In this document: piece by piece, positions 37,330-60,380 of the stretch
How positions within the stretch are numbered: position 1 is the first letter of the stretch
How the letters are laid out: each line of letters starts with the position of its first letter
Source: Amphiura filiformis
Lineage: Eukaryota > Echinodermata > Ophiuroidea > Amphilepidida > Amphiuridae
NCBI RefSeq assembly: GCF_039555335.1
Contig: NC_092629.1
Location: 35,031,537 to 35,095,536 of the forward strand
DNA length: 64,000 nt
Direction of reading: 5' to 3'
Notes under the pieces: model-generated
What the model saw: the letters and a program-made list of their open reading frames with translations, nothing else
Databases searched by the model: none
Told to the model about the DNA's origin: nothing
Translations under genes and position numbers: made by a program

Positions 37330-40240
37330 ATGTAGTCCCTGGATGACCTTTGACCTCGGTTGACCTTGATTTATGTTTTACGTATTCCCCTCATATCGAA
37401 GATTCCGGCCCACCAAATTTTAGCCTGATCGGACAAAAACTGAAATTTGAACCCTCCGTGATGACCTTTGACCTCGGTTGACCGTGATTTTATTTCGCGC
37501 ATATATTCCCCTCGTATCAAGGATTCTACCCACCATGTTTGAGCCCGATCGGACAAAGTTTGAAATTTGAACCCTCCGTAATGACCTTTGACCTCGGTTG
37601 ACCTCGATTTTATTTCTGGCATATATTCCTCTCGTATCAAGGATTCCACCCACAAAGTTTGAGCCCGATCGGGCAAAATTTGAAATTTGATCCCTCTGTA
37701 ATGACCTTTGACCTCGGCTGACCGCGGTTTTTTTTGGAGGGCATACATTCCCCTCGTATCAAGGATTCTACCCACCAAGTTTGGGCCTGATCGGACAAAG
37801 TTTGAAATTTTGACTTTGACCTCCGATGACCTTCAATACCGCCCGGTCAACATGCTTTTCCCGACACCTATCTATATCCGAAATATCGGATCGATGCGTC
37901 GCAGCGCGGCGAAACGCATAGCCGGACACACAGACACATACACACAGACTTCGCTCATTATTTTAGTAGTACTAGTGCACCTGCGGCTGTGAGAGCCCAG
38001 ATGCTGTGAGAGCACTGGCATGATAGCGATACTGTTTGACCCCAGATGACCTTTGAACTCGGATGACCTTGGTGCAATTTTTTTCATGCTCCCCTCAGTC
38101 ATACGAAGGATTCCACCTATAAGTTTAAGCCCAATAGGGCAAAGTTGAAATTTAGTCCCTACATGACCTTTGACCTCGGTTTACCTCAATTTTGTTTTGC
38201 GCATATATTCCCCTCGTATCAAGGATCGCACCCACCAAGTTTGAACCCGATAGGACAAAGTTTGAAATCCATGACCTTTGACCTCGGATGACCTCCATAT
38301 AATGTTTTTCATGCTCCCCTCATACGAAGGATTCCACCCACCAAGTTTGAGCCCGATCGGACAAAGTTTGAAATTTGACCCCTCCGTAATGACCTTTGAC
38401 CTCGATCGACCTCGATTTTATTTCGGGCCTATATTCCCCGCGTATCAAGGATCCCACCTACCAAGTTTGGGCCCGATCGGACAAAGTTTGAAATTTTGAC
38501 CTTTGACCTTGACCTCCGATGACCTTTAAAACCACATGGTCAACATGCTTTTCCCAATACCTATCCATATCCGAAATTTCGGCTCGATGCGTCGAAGCGC
38601 GGCGAAACGCATAGCCGGACAGACAGACAGATAGACAGAGACCGCTTATTATTTTAGTAGTACTATAGTGCACCTGCGGCTGTCAGAGCCCATTGGGGTG
38701 TGGGCACTCATTGGGGTATGGGCACTTATAGAATTCATTTCCAGCAAGTTTGGGCCTGATCGGACAAAGTTTGAAATTCAAGATTCATTTGCAGCAATGC
38801 ATTCTGGGTAGACATTACAGTGCATTTCAAATTGGGCAGATAGCCAAAAGCCTGGAATCTCTGAATGAATGACCTTGTTCACCTGCTTGGGCAGCTTGAA
38901 ACTTGTTGTAGATTGTCTATTGGATTCTTTTTATCCACTTGCTGCTTTGTATCCACGTGGGGTATTTTTCCCCCTATGACCTTTGACCTTGACCTCCGAT
39001 GACCTTCAAAACCACATGGCCAACATGCTTTTCCCGATACCTATCTATATCCGAAATTTCAGCGCGATGCGTCGAAGCGCGGCGAAACGCATAGCCGGAC
39101 AGATAGATAGACAGACAGATAGACAGAGACCGCTTATTATTTTATTAGTAGGCCTACTAGTGCACCTGCGGCTGTGAGAGCCCTGATGCTGTGAGAGCAC
39201 TTATTGGGGTATGGGCGCTTATTGGGGTATGGGTGCTTATTGGGGTATGGGCACTTATTGGGGTGTGGGCACTTATTGGCGTATGGGCGCTTATAGAATT
39301 CATTGGCAGCAAGTTTGGGTCCGATCGGACAAAGTTTGAAATGTACAAATCATTTGCAGCAATGCATTCTGGGTAGACATTACAGTGCATTTCAAATTGG
39401 GCAGATAGCCAAAAGCTGAATGAAACCCGCTTGGGCAGCTTGAAACTTGTTGTAGATTGTCTACAGGATTCTTTTTATCCACTTGCTGCTTTGTATCCAC
39501 GTGGGGTATTTTCCCCCATTTGACCTTTGACCTTGACCTCCGATGACCTTGAAAACCACATGGCCAACATGCTTTTCCCGATACCTATCTATATGCGAAA
39601 TTTCAGCGCGATGCGTCGAAGCACGGCAAAACGCATAGCCGGACAGACAGATAGAGTGACAGATAGATAGAGACCGCTTATTATTTTATTAGTACTAGTG
39701 CACCTGCGGCTGTGAGAGCCCAGATGCTGTGAGAGCACTGGCATGATAGCGATACTGTTTGACCCCAGATGACCTTTGACCTATCAAGTTTAAGCTCAAT
39801 AGGGCAAAGTTAAAATTTAGCCCCTGCATGACCTTTGACCTCGGTTGACCTCAATTTCGTTTTGCGCATATATTCCCCTCGTATCAAGGATTGCACCCAC
39901 CACGTTTGAACCCGATAGGACAAAGTTTGAAATCCATGACCTTTGACCTTTGACCTCGGATGACCTCCATATAATGTTTTTCATGCTCCCCTCATACAAA
40001 GGATTCCACCCACCAAATTTGAGCCCGATCGGACAAAGTTTGAAATTTGACCCCCTCCGTAATGACCTTTGACCTCAGTCGACCTCGATCTTATTTCGGG
40101 CATATATTCCCCTTGCATCAAGGATCCCACTCACCAAGTTTGGGCCCGATCGGACAAAGTTTGAAATTTTGACCTTTGACCTTGACCTCCGATGACCTTC
40201 GAAACTACCCGGTAAACAGCGCACGCCCGGTACCCATCTA
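37330..40240. repeat. Complex tandem array rich in TGACCTTTGACCT (DR1) motifs
   Basis: About 37330-37830 is a 120-bp tandem repeat. A longer, higher-order unit then repeats to about 40240 and includes the landmarks CGAAACGCATAGCCGGACA (about 37910, 38605, 39085, 39628) and GTGCACCTGCGGCTGTGAG. TGACCTTTGACC occurs at least 16 times (for example 37344, 37462, 37582, 37702), almost always followed by T. Extra TGACC half-sites follow at short spacing. A 20-bp minisatellite (TTATTGGGGTATGGGCGC, about 39203-39295) is embedded. Open frames across the block are by-products of the period. Confidence 0.88.
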
Positions 40241-40595
40241 TAGACCTTTTTCTGATGACGTCACCTAATCGATATTGGGGTCTGAGATGTAAACAAACAA
40301 CACGTGCGTTTCTCACGTGTCCATGTCAAAACACCAAATATTGGGTATTTTCTCCTCTGTTTTGTCATATTTCACGTCAGCTTCCATAAAATAATTGCTT
40401 ACGGGAACTGTATACTAGTTACCTTTGTTCCAGTTAGTTTTGATGCCATAAAATACAAAAGATACGGAAAAACCGCGATGCTATTTAAAATTCAATCTCT
40501 TTGTTTTGTTTCACAATTTTGTTTACTTTTTACACCGTGAAGAACTAAACGCGTACTGCGAGCTGGCAATTCCGCGGCGAAACGCATAGCCGGAC
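40241..40595. other. Unassigned insert within the repeat block
   Basis: The array unit is interrupted near 40240, within its CTATCTATA segment, and resumes near 40572 at GCGGCGAAACGCATAGCC. The ~330 bases between (beginning AGACCTTTTTCTGATGACGTC) have no other copy that I noticed and no coding signal. Confidence 0.4.
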
Positions 40596-40611
40596 ACACA
40601 GACACACAGAG

Positions 40612-42199
40612 GGGACTGCTCTATAATCCGACGCTTCTATAATCCGAAGGTTCTTTAGTCCGAAGGTTCGCTAGTCCGAACATATGTTCATAGCATTCGC
40701 TAGTCCGAATTTTAAAAGAGGTTCTCTAGTCCGAAAAAAATTAAAAAGAGGTTCTTTATTCCGACGGTTCTTTATTTCGAAGGTTCTATAGTCCGAATTT
40801 TAAAAAAGGTTCCCTAATCCGAATATTAAAAGAGGTTCTTTCATCCGAATTTTAAAAACGGTTCTCTAGTCCGAATATGAAAATAGGCTATATAGTCCGA
40901 ATTTAAAAAAGGGTTCTATAGTCCGTAATTGCAAAAGGGTTCTATAGTCCGAAACGGATACCGTGTTCTTTAGTCCGAATCAGTAAAAAGGCTCTATAGT
41001 CCGAATTGTTCATAACATTAACATTTACTGCACCCTCTAGCTAGATAATAGCAGAGTTTATGGTAAACGGGATAACGCTACTTTTAGCCCCCCCCCCGTC
41101 ATCAAAATCAAATCCTGAGTACGCGCCTAATAATATCCCCCAACTTACTGTAGACAAAGATCCTAAAAATACGATCAAAATGTTGACATATTTTTACACC
41201 ATCAGAAACGAAAAGAAAACGAAAATATAAAGAAACCTGAAAAAGTACGAAAAAACAGACACAAAAAAAAACAGAAAAAGAAGGAAAGACACAATGAAAG
41301 AAAATAAACGAAAGAACAAATGAAACAACTGAATAAAGACTAAAAGGATGTCCAAATGAAAGAACAATGAATACAAAGATAATGAACAAAATAATGAACA
41401 TTACATAAAGAACAAGAAGAAGAAAGAAAGAATGTAATAAAGATAGAATGAAAGAAATTTGAATATAGAACAAACAAAAATGAGAAAGGGATTTTAAGAA
41501 AGAGCTATAAAAGCCAGCCAGGATATTTTACACCCCCCCCCATCGCAAGATAAAACCATAAGCTACCATACTTTGACTAGTCTGTAAACTAATTTGTTTA
41601 AATGACTACATTAATGCCGCAGCATTTACATGCATCGAATACATCGTAGGTTATTTAGTATCTTACAGTATATAATATTAAAATAAAATGAACAAAAGAT
41701 AAAAATGAAGAAAATACCACCAGAATGAAGATAAACGTCAATGTATGCTACGTAAAATATCCAGAAAAAGCAACCATGTTGAACTTTAGTGGATTTGTAC
41801 ATGCATGTATTTAACAATTGATGATTTGACACTGAAATAAATGATGAAAATAAAATTCGAACTATAGAACCTGTTTACCAATTCGGACTAAAGAACACAG
41901 TATCCGTTTCGGACTATAGAACCCTTTTGCAATTTCGGACTATAGAACCTTTTTTTTTAATTCGGACTATAGAGCCTATTTCCATATTCGGATTATAGAA
42001 CCCTTTTTTAAATTCGGACTATAGAGCCTATTTTCATATTCGGGCTAAAGAACCGTTTTTAAAATTCGGACTATAGAACCTTCGAAATAAAGAACCATCG
42101 GAATAAAGAACCTTCGTAATAAAGAACCGTCGGATTAAAGAACCTTCGGACTAAAGAACCGTCGGAATAAAGAACCGTCGGACTATAGAGCTTCCACCC
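40612..42199. mobile_element. 1.6-kb foldback element with tandem-unit arms and 16-bp flanking repeat
   Basis: The left arm (about 40612-41010) is an array of ~25-base units of the form TTCTATAGTCCGAATTTTAA; the right arm (about 41860-42190) is the same array inverted. The ~850-base loop is A-rich and non-coding; open frames there are low-complexity. ACACAGACACACAGAG flanks both ends (40596-40611 and 42200-42215) and is either a target duplication or part of the host repeat. It shares the TAGTCCGAA core with the element at 30785-31365 and interrupts the repeat block ending in GAAACGCATAGCCGGACA. Confidence 0.82.
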
Positions 42200-42600
42200 A
42201 CACAGACACACAGAGCTCATGATTATTATAGTAGGCCATATAGATAGATAACTCATACAAATATTCTTTTCATTTGATTGGCCAAATACTACTTACTACC
42301 GTGGCAACGCTGATGAATACGTGTAAAGTATAGCGAGGTGACCACCTCGACTCCCAGCTCCCCGGGCTCGACTCGTCAATTTATTGTAGGTTGTGGGTGT
42401 TGCTTCTAAAACAAATTATAGTTTAGGCCTACATTTTTAAAACTTATTTTATGTTCCCGATGAGTTATAAAATAAAGTGGAAGAAGTATATATGAGTTAT
42501 ATAAAAAACATGTTTTCAACAAAAACATGTTTTTCGGTGAAATAGGAACTGTTCCATTAAATTACAGTCCATCATGAATATATTCTTACCATTGGCATTT

Positions 42601-43601
42601 GTAGGGGAGAGCGGGGAGTGTTCGCCCTAGGGGCAGGTTCGCCCACCCCTTGTTTCTCAGCACGACGGCTATCGGGGGATTTGGTGATGGCAAAATCAGG
42701 TGACATAGGTCATTATAAACTTCTCATATTAGCTACGCGACATATAGGGACGTGTTCATCGAGCTGCAGCCAAAACAAAAAAATTACACCAAAACGTAAT
42801 TTTTTGTTGCATTGATAATGTTGTATTATCATTGATACATAAATACAGATGGTTTTAATGGAAATCTGTGTTGGGAACATATGGGATTTCTCAAAGATTT
42901 AATGCAGTTATAAACTCCTTATTCGATTTGTATTTTGCATACCCTGAAGAAAATACAAAAATGTGCACAAGGGGCACGTTCGCCCTTTTGAGGATGGGGC
43001 ATGTTCGCCCTATATCTTCCCCAGGCGGACTTACCCCAAACTGGAGGGCGGACCTGCCCCATCAGCGTATTATGCAAAATATTGATAATTATACCATTAA
43101 ACAAGGTAAAACTACTGAAAAGCATGTTTTTTAAAGTTATGTGGTATCAGTATTACTCATACCACCGTTTATGTCCTAATCCATAATCTCCCCGAAGTTG
43201 TAAACATGATACGTTTAAGCTCACTTTGGACCCCTACATTTTACCATGACCCGACCCCTGCAACAAATTTAGTGACTCCCCAGAAGAGAATGAATGCCCT
43301 GTATACTCTTGCTAAATGTCTGCATTGAATATGTTATTGTTATGCAATGTTTAAATCTTTTTTGTGATTAGGGTGAACTTACCCCACCATATGGGCGAAC
43401 CTGCCCCAATATGGGGCAAGTTCGCCACTTTGCAAAACTTCTTTGTTTGCTCTATCCTGTTGCTATTGTAAGGCCTATAGTTCTGGGATTGTGGCCGTAT
43501 AGGGCTTTCACATGGGCTAATCAGGTCATCCCTAACCTTAAAATTGACATCGCTAGGCTGGTCAGAAAAAAATAGGGCGAACACTCCCCGCTCTCCCCTA
43601 C
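42601..43601. mobile_element. 1-kb DNA transposon with perfect 29-bp TIRs
   Basis: The 29 bases at 42601-42629 (beginning GTAGGGGAGAGCGGGGAGTG) are exactly complementary to 43573-43601. The motif GGGGCA(A/G)GTTCGCCC recurs just inside both ends and again near 42970-43060 and 43380-43430, giving subterminal repeats. No transposase frame is present. The superfamily is unknown to me. Confidence 0.88.
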
Positions 43602-43834
43602 TCATAAACATTCAATAATGTTTGGCACGCTCAGCTATTCAATATTTGCATACTACATTCATGATTATCTCTTATAGCATATTTAATTTTAAGCATACTT
43701 TTCTTATCTTATCGTTGAAATAATACAATCTTATATTGTATTTGATCAACTTGAAAAATAATTCGAATGTCGCGATAACCGGATCCAGTGATCGCTCCGT
43801 GGTATGTCACATTCTACATGTTCTAGGGGTTTAA

Positions 43835-46598
43835 AGGGAGTCTCCGGCAATCACAACATTATGCCTTATATATTAGACAAATAATTATGAAACACGAATC
43901 ACATGGTTTTATTTTAAACAAACATATATTGATCATAAAAACGAATAAAAACAGCCGGCCGGCTCTCAACACGCGATATTCAAAATTACCGCGCCGAAAT
44001 TGTCTAAGTGCAATGACGTAATACGAGTAGTTATTTGTGCTCAATTGTTGTCAGCCTTCATCGTATACCATTGTATACTGGGACGTCATTGCACTTATGC
44101 CATAGTCGAATTTTATTAAAAATATGTTATTATTAGTCATGATGAACCCATTTCATTGAACTCAAAATTATACTGATGTTTATTAAAATTAAAGTATTCA
44201 ATAGTAAAATGGTCATAAAGAATTAAGAATATCAGATGATTAGTGACAATAAAAGTAATTGAATGCACCATTATTTTGCATAATTATTATGGCTCACTTT
44301 AATACTGAACAATTCTGATTTTGAAATCTACTAGTTTATTGATAGCGAACCACGAAAATCCACTTGGGAAGCTAACAAACAGAGGGAGTGCGGTGACTGA
44401 AAAGATCAGATACAGATGTGAAAATCTATCAGTTGTACACAAATCAATATAAAGCAGAGTTTTATGCTTAAATGTAATAGTAGGCATGTCCACTAAAAAT
44501 TGAAGTACTTTTAAATTGATTCAGACCTAACTTATTGGCTGGGAATTGATGAAAGAAACATTTTGGCGTTTAAATAATCTTAATCGGACGTTTCATTCCA
44601 GAGATATGGCCTTTCGAGTGTCATGGTTTTATATAGGGCTGCTAGAACATGTTAAAAAGTTAAAAGTCCAAAAAGGAATACTAACAGAAAGTGCAACTTT
44701 AAGGTACTTTTTCTTAATGTATTTATTAACTAGCGTTATCTGGAACATTATATTTGCTTATAACAACATGAAAATAAGATCATCCTGAAAATTTAATCGC
44801 TTTTGTTGACATACAACAAAAAATATAAGACCTCAAAACCCATGGTTTGTTTGGTGAAACCTCAAATATGATCACAGATGGCCGCCATGGAAAATATCTC
44901 CATAGAGGAGATGAACAATAAGTGCATTATTTCAAATGAATAGCGGTAGTCTTAAACATTGTTCAATCTTTTAAGGTCAGCACATTTTATCTTCAAAAAT
45001 TATTATATTTCATCATGGCATAAGTTTGGTAACATTAATCACTACCAATTTTGAGAAAATTGCTCCAACTCAAAAGTCATCTTTACTACATTGAGCAATA
45101 CATTGTGTGTGCATGGAAGTCATGATGGATAGCATATGAAATGGACATGGTAGTGAGAAGTGCACGGGGAAGTGCATGATTTGAGATGGGCCCCTAGTAA
45201 TAGTAGGTAAGCATTCTTAAATTTCTTAACATCCTGCACATTTTGTCTTCAAAAATAGTTAAATTTTATGAACGTATTTACTGTAAGCTTGCTTGTCTGA
45301 TGATTCAGGCTCAAATTCGGAGATAATTGCGTTTGATCCAAATGTAGGATATCAGGTGTCGCTTCAAGAAATTTGATTCTCATCTCATTAAATTTTTCAT
45401 TCACCAAACTTTTTCTGTTTGGTCATAAAGGAGAGGACCTTCCTGCATGAAGAGATCAACTTTTTTTCATGAAAAATTTAATGAGATGAGAACTACAACA
45501 GGTTGAAGTGACACCATTCCGTGCATCAGGTGTTCAAACGCAATTATCTCCGAATTTGGAGTGAATCAGACAAGCAAACTTATACTCATAAAATTTAACT
45601 ATTTATGAAGACAAAATGTAGGATGTTAAGAAATTTAAGAATGTTTAAGCCACTGCGGCCCATCTCAAATCATGCACTTCCCCGTGCACTTCTCACTACC
45701 ATGTCCATTTCATAGGAGTATAAAAACCGGGGACCATCATGGCTTCCATGCACACAGTGTATTGCTCAATGTAGTAAAGATAACCTTTGAGTTGGAGCAA
45801 ATTTCTCAAAATTGGTAGTGATTAATGTTACCAAACTTATGCCATGATGAAATATAATAATTTTGAAGATAAAGTGTGCTGACTTTAAAAGATTGAACAA
45901 TGTTTAAGACCACCGCTTTTCATTTGAAATAATGCACTTATTGTTCATCTCCTCTATGGAGACTGATTTTCCATGGCGGCCATCGATGATCATGCTTGAG
46001 GTTTCAACAAACAAACCATGGGTTTTGAGGTCTTATAGTTTCTGTTGTATGTCAACAAAATCGATTAAATTTTCAGGATGATCTTATTTTCATGTTGTTA
46101 TAAGCAAATATAATGTTCCAGATAAGATAGTTAATAAATACATTAAGAAAAAGTACCTTAAAGTTGCACTTTCTGTTAGTATTCCTTTTGGACTTTAACT
46201 TTTAACATGTTCTAGCAGCCCTATATAAAACCGTGACACTCGAAAGGCCATATCTCTGGAATGAAACGTCCGATTAAGATTATTTAAACGCCAAAATGTT
46301 TCTTTCATCAATTCCCATCCAATAAGTTAGGTCTGAATCAATTTAAAAGTACTTCAATTTTTAGTGGACATGCCTAGTAATAGCCAGAGTATGCAAAATG
46401 GGCAAGTGGACTACGGAGAAGTCTACATTGCACTAGACAATTTTGGTGCCCGGGAATTTAAAATATCGCGTGTTGAGAGACGGGTGTTTTTATTCATTTT
46501 CGTGGCCAATATGAGTTTGCTTTAAATAAAACCATGTGATTCGTGCTTGATAATTATTTTTCTTACATAAGGCATAATGTTGTGATTGCCGGAGACTT
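43835..46598. mobile_element. 2.8-kb giant hairpin element flanked by TTAA
   Basis: The ends read AGTCTCCGGCAATCACAAC in opposite orientation (about 43839 and 46596). TTAA lies at 43831-43834 and 46599-46602, as in piggyBac- or Kolobok-type insertions. Inside, about 44480-45413 pairs with about 45477-46380 with high identity, and the centre is near 45440. The left arm carries ~400 extra bases (about 44060-44480) with no partner, including a nested hairpin around GTGCAATGACGT (44008-44095). No gene is supported inside; the 44546-44788 open frame lies within the arm. Confidence 0.85.
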
Positions 46599-46602
46599 TT
46601 AA

Positions 46603-47654
46603 GAGTAGGCCTACATCGGGCACAACACTCTGATATCATGTTAGGCATGTTAGGGGTATAATCATGATAATTGGTATATTAAAGACACATTCAGTGATTT
46701 ACCCGACCGCAAGAGCGTAAAAATCATTCAAATTCACATTTTGGTACCTTGTCATTGTCGTAGATGTGTTAACTACTAGCCAGCTTAGTGGTTCAGGCGA
46801 AATCCGTGTTTTAAGACAAAATAAGGCATTTACATGACTCTGTAATTTATATACTGACAGTATATAAATTACAGATTCAATTAAATATATTACAATATAA
46901 AAAATTAGCTACATGTATTTGAAAGGGGCTTCATGTGGTATATGAGGATATGCTCTGAGCATTTTTTCAATAGATTGACTAGGGCAAAGTACACTGATCA
47001 ATATGCCTTTTGTTTGAAGCAAATAGGACATACGGATTTCGCAATACATCAATTTATATTTCCTTTGTACCTTACTGTTTTTATGAATAATCAATGTAGT
47101 TAAGGTTAGCAACTATTTTAAACGGTTGCGATTTGGTAGTTCACAGCATCTTGCGAATGGTAGTGAGCTTTGGCAAAAATCGCATTGATCATTTCATAGC
47201 GAGCGTGTAGAAGAATTGATATATCACAGTATATACTATTGTAGGTCCTGTGGTTCTTGAGTTATGTTGTAAAGGGGGCTGAAACAACACTTTTGTAAAA
47301 CGTACATAACTCATTAACAACAATAAATCAAGCAAGTTTTCAGAGAATATGATTTGTAGAATGAACTTTTGCAAAACATTAAAGTGTTATTTTTTCAATA
47401 ATATATTGATTTAGACAATGAAAACCGAATTGTTGGTTGCTTCGACCAACAAAAGCTCGCGTCGCCTTAATGAGCTAAACTTGACTGTAAAGGCTTATTA
47501 ACATGTAATTTTTGCCAATATTTTGCTAAAATCCACGCATAAAAATGTTCAGGGTACTTTTATTTTGCATACCTGTGCCTTGAAACTTGGTCAAAATGTT
47601 TCTAATATTTTCTAATGTATTATATAGTGAATGAGCTAATTTGCATATATGCTA
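46603..47654. other. Intergenic stretch upstream of the PKS
   Basis: Apart from the palindrome at 46840-46874, I see no coding sequence or repeat. It is the likely location of distal PKS regulatory sites, but I cannot name any. Confidence 0.4.
46840..46874. repeat. Perfect 17-bp inverted repeat
   Basis: CTGTAATTTATATACTG, one A, then CAGTATATAAATTACAG. It can form a cruciform or short hairpin. It lies in gene-free sequence about 1 kb upstream of the PKS. Confidence 0.9.
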
Positions 47655-47843
47655 ACTAATTATGCAAATTAGAGGGCGGGCAGATTATAAAAATACGTCC
47701 TTTGATGCCTATACAACATAATTCTTTACCTGACGTGGACGATGTGCGTTTCCGAGTTTGATTGACAGGTGACGTCAGACGCAAACTAGTTATTCTAAAT
47801 TCTGTCTCCGATTGATTGATCTATTATTCTCTGTACAGAAAAG
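47655..47843 (+). promoter_or_regulatory. Putative core promoter and 5' leader of the polyketide synthase
   Basis: Within 190 bases of the start codon lie, in order, an octamer ATGCAAAT (47662-47669, POU-factor type), a GC box GGGCGGG (47674-47680) and a TATA-like TATAAAAA (47686-47693). About 150 bases of leader follow before ATG 47844. A CTCTGTACAG just upstream of the ATG could alternatively be a splice acceptor after a 5'-UTR intron. Part of the block (about 47674-47750) resembles a second copy at about 36335-36445, so it may be repeat-derived. Promoter function is inferred from motif order and spacing only. Confidence 0.4.
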
Positions 47844-59008
<11,165 letters not shown>

Positions 59009-59121
59009 AAAGATATGACCAAATCCAAATGTCAACGCCCCAATGGCGTGGGGTGGCCCGCGGTTTGTTTGTTGAAGATTTATCCAGGACATAATACAGG
59101 GGGTGCGGTGGGAGTGGGACT

Positions 59122-59127
59122 AATAAA
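59122..59127 (+). terminator. Candidate polyadenylation signal of the polyketide synthase
   Basis: AATAAA lies about 115 bases after the TGA stop at 59006-59008. It is the first canonical signal downstream in the sense strand. The region just beyond (about 59200-59340) is the end of a hAT-type repeat, so the 3' end may lie in repeat sequence. Confidence 0.4.
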
Positions 59128-59199
59128 AACTAGATTTGTCCACTTATTTTGCATTTCAACGAAGAGAAGACTTTGGAATATCGCGCCTTGCCATTGTAA

Positions 59200-59340
59200 T
59201 AGACTATGTGCTATTGATTTCTTTATAATTTTCAGGGGGTGTGAGAATGGTATCTTTTTTAAGTGAGGCCGATTTGGCGCCCCCAGCGGTAGCGCCCGGA
59301 GCACGTTCACCCACCCCTTGCCACCCTAGTTACGCCACTG
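59200..59340. mobile_element. hAT-like MITE fragment downstream of the PKS
   Basis: The right end TAGTTACGCCACTG (59327-59340) and the interior (GATTTGGCGCCCCC, GTAGCGCCCGGAGCACGTT) match the hAT MITE at 36604-36928. The left end is not recognisable. Confidence 0.65.
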
Positions 59341-59484
59341 TAGTAAACTAACAGTAGGCCTAACAGTAATATACCCTGCAAAAATCAACTTCCAGACTTT
59401 AGGTGATATAGTTTTGTCAAAATCTGATATTTTGAATCATTCCGATAGAAATATTAGTCGAACGCGTAGGCCTACATGTACGTG

Positions 59485-60380
59485 ATGGTCATAGTAGAGA
59501 GATTGCGATTCCAAACGTAGGTATCGGACGTACCTTGATCTATTCAAAACCACTCTCCTGTATCGAAGCGAGGTCACGTATTTAGCTAGTTTTGAAGATT
59601 TACCACGTTCGAAATGAACGTAGATACATCGTTGAAAATGCACAAAATTTGTCCATTTCACAATATGTTAAAGACAGTCAAGGATAATGAACATACGAAG
59701 GAAAGTCTAATTATTATTATGATCCTTTTTGTTTGTAACAAATCAATATAATAAAGGTATAGCGATGTGTTAAAAAATGACTAAATTTATACGCGATGTC
59801 CATACGCAGAGATTGCCCATTGAAATGTGTGAGATACTTTGCGTATAAAAAATGACATTGCGATTTCACATTGGACTCAACGTAGCAATAAAACGTACGT
59901 TCCACGTTGAAATATGCTGATTTTACGACATGTCGAAGTTCATGCAACGCGCCTAATTTTCAGGATTAAAAAGTCTCATTTTGAATGTAAAGTCATGATA
60001 TATGGATGTAGTGATCCTTAATGTACCAAAATATATGTTTTTGGAAAACTATAATATTTGGGGAGCACAAAAATACAACTAAGTTTATGCAGCATGTTAA
60101 CCTTGGTTCTTAGTCAAAATCAAAAGCGTGCTGTTTGAATTAGGCTGAGACTCGGTAGCCTGTGCTAACTATTATTTTTTCAATCACTATGCCCTCTATT
60201 GACCTAGATCAGATGTTATAATAGCTTATAGTGTTTGTTACAAGCGCATCCTTCTTCGTGACGAATGAGCACAATCCAGTTTGGAACCGAGACTAGCAAT
60301 ATTTAACACCGTATTAACGTACGTAAAAACGTACGGTCCACGTGCTGCGTATGGAACATCGCAATCTCTCTAATATATCG
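59485..60380. mobile_element. Possible MITE or DNA transposon with TAGAGAGATTGCGAT ends
   Basis: TAGAGAGATTGCGATTCCA near 59491 faces its complement (TGTTCCATACGC/ATCGCAATCTCTC) near 60354-60376. GGTCAT lies outside both, and CGTACGT-containing blocks lie inside both. No coding sequence is recognised between. Confidence 0.5.

Noticed and set aside
37371-40316. Several 60-135-codon open frames with repeated LDTRG(I/M)YA motifs
   Set aside because: They follow the 120-bp period of the array on the minus strand and have no support as genes.
41108-41473. 121-codon hydrophobic open frame
   Set aside because: It is the complement of A-rich low-complexity sequence in the loop of a foldback element, not a membrane protein gene.
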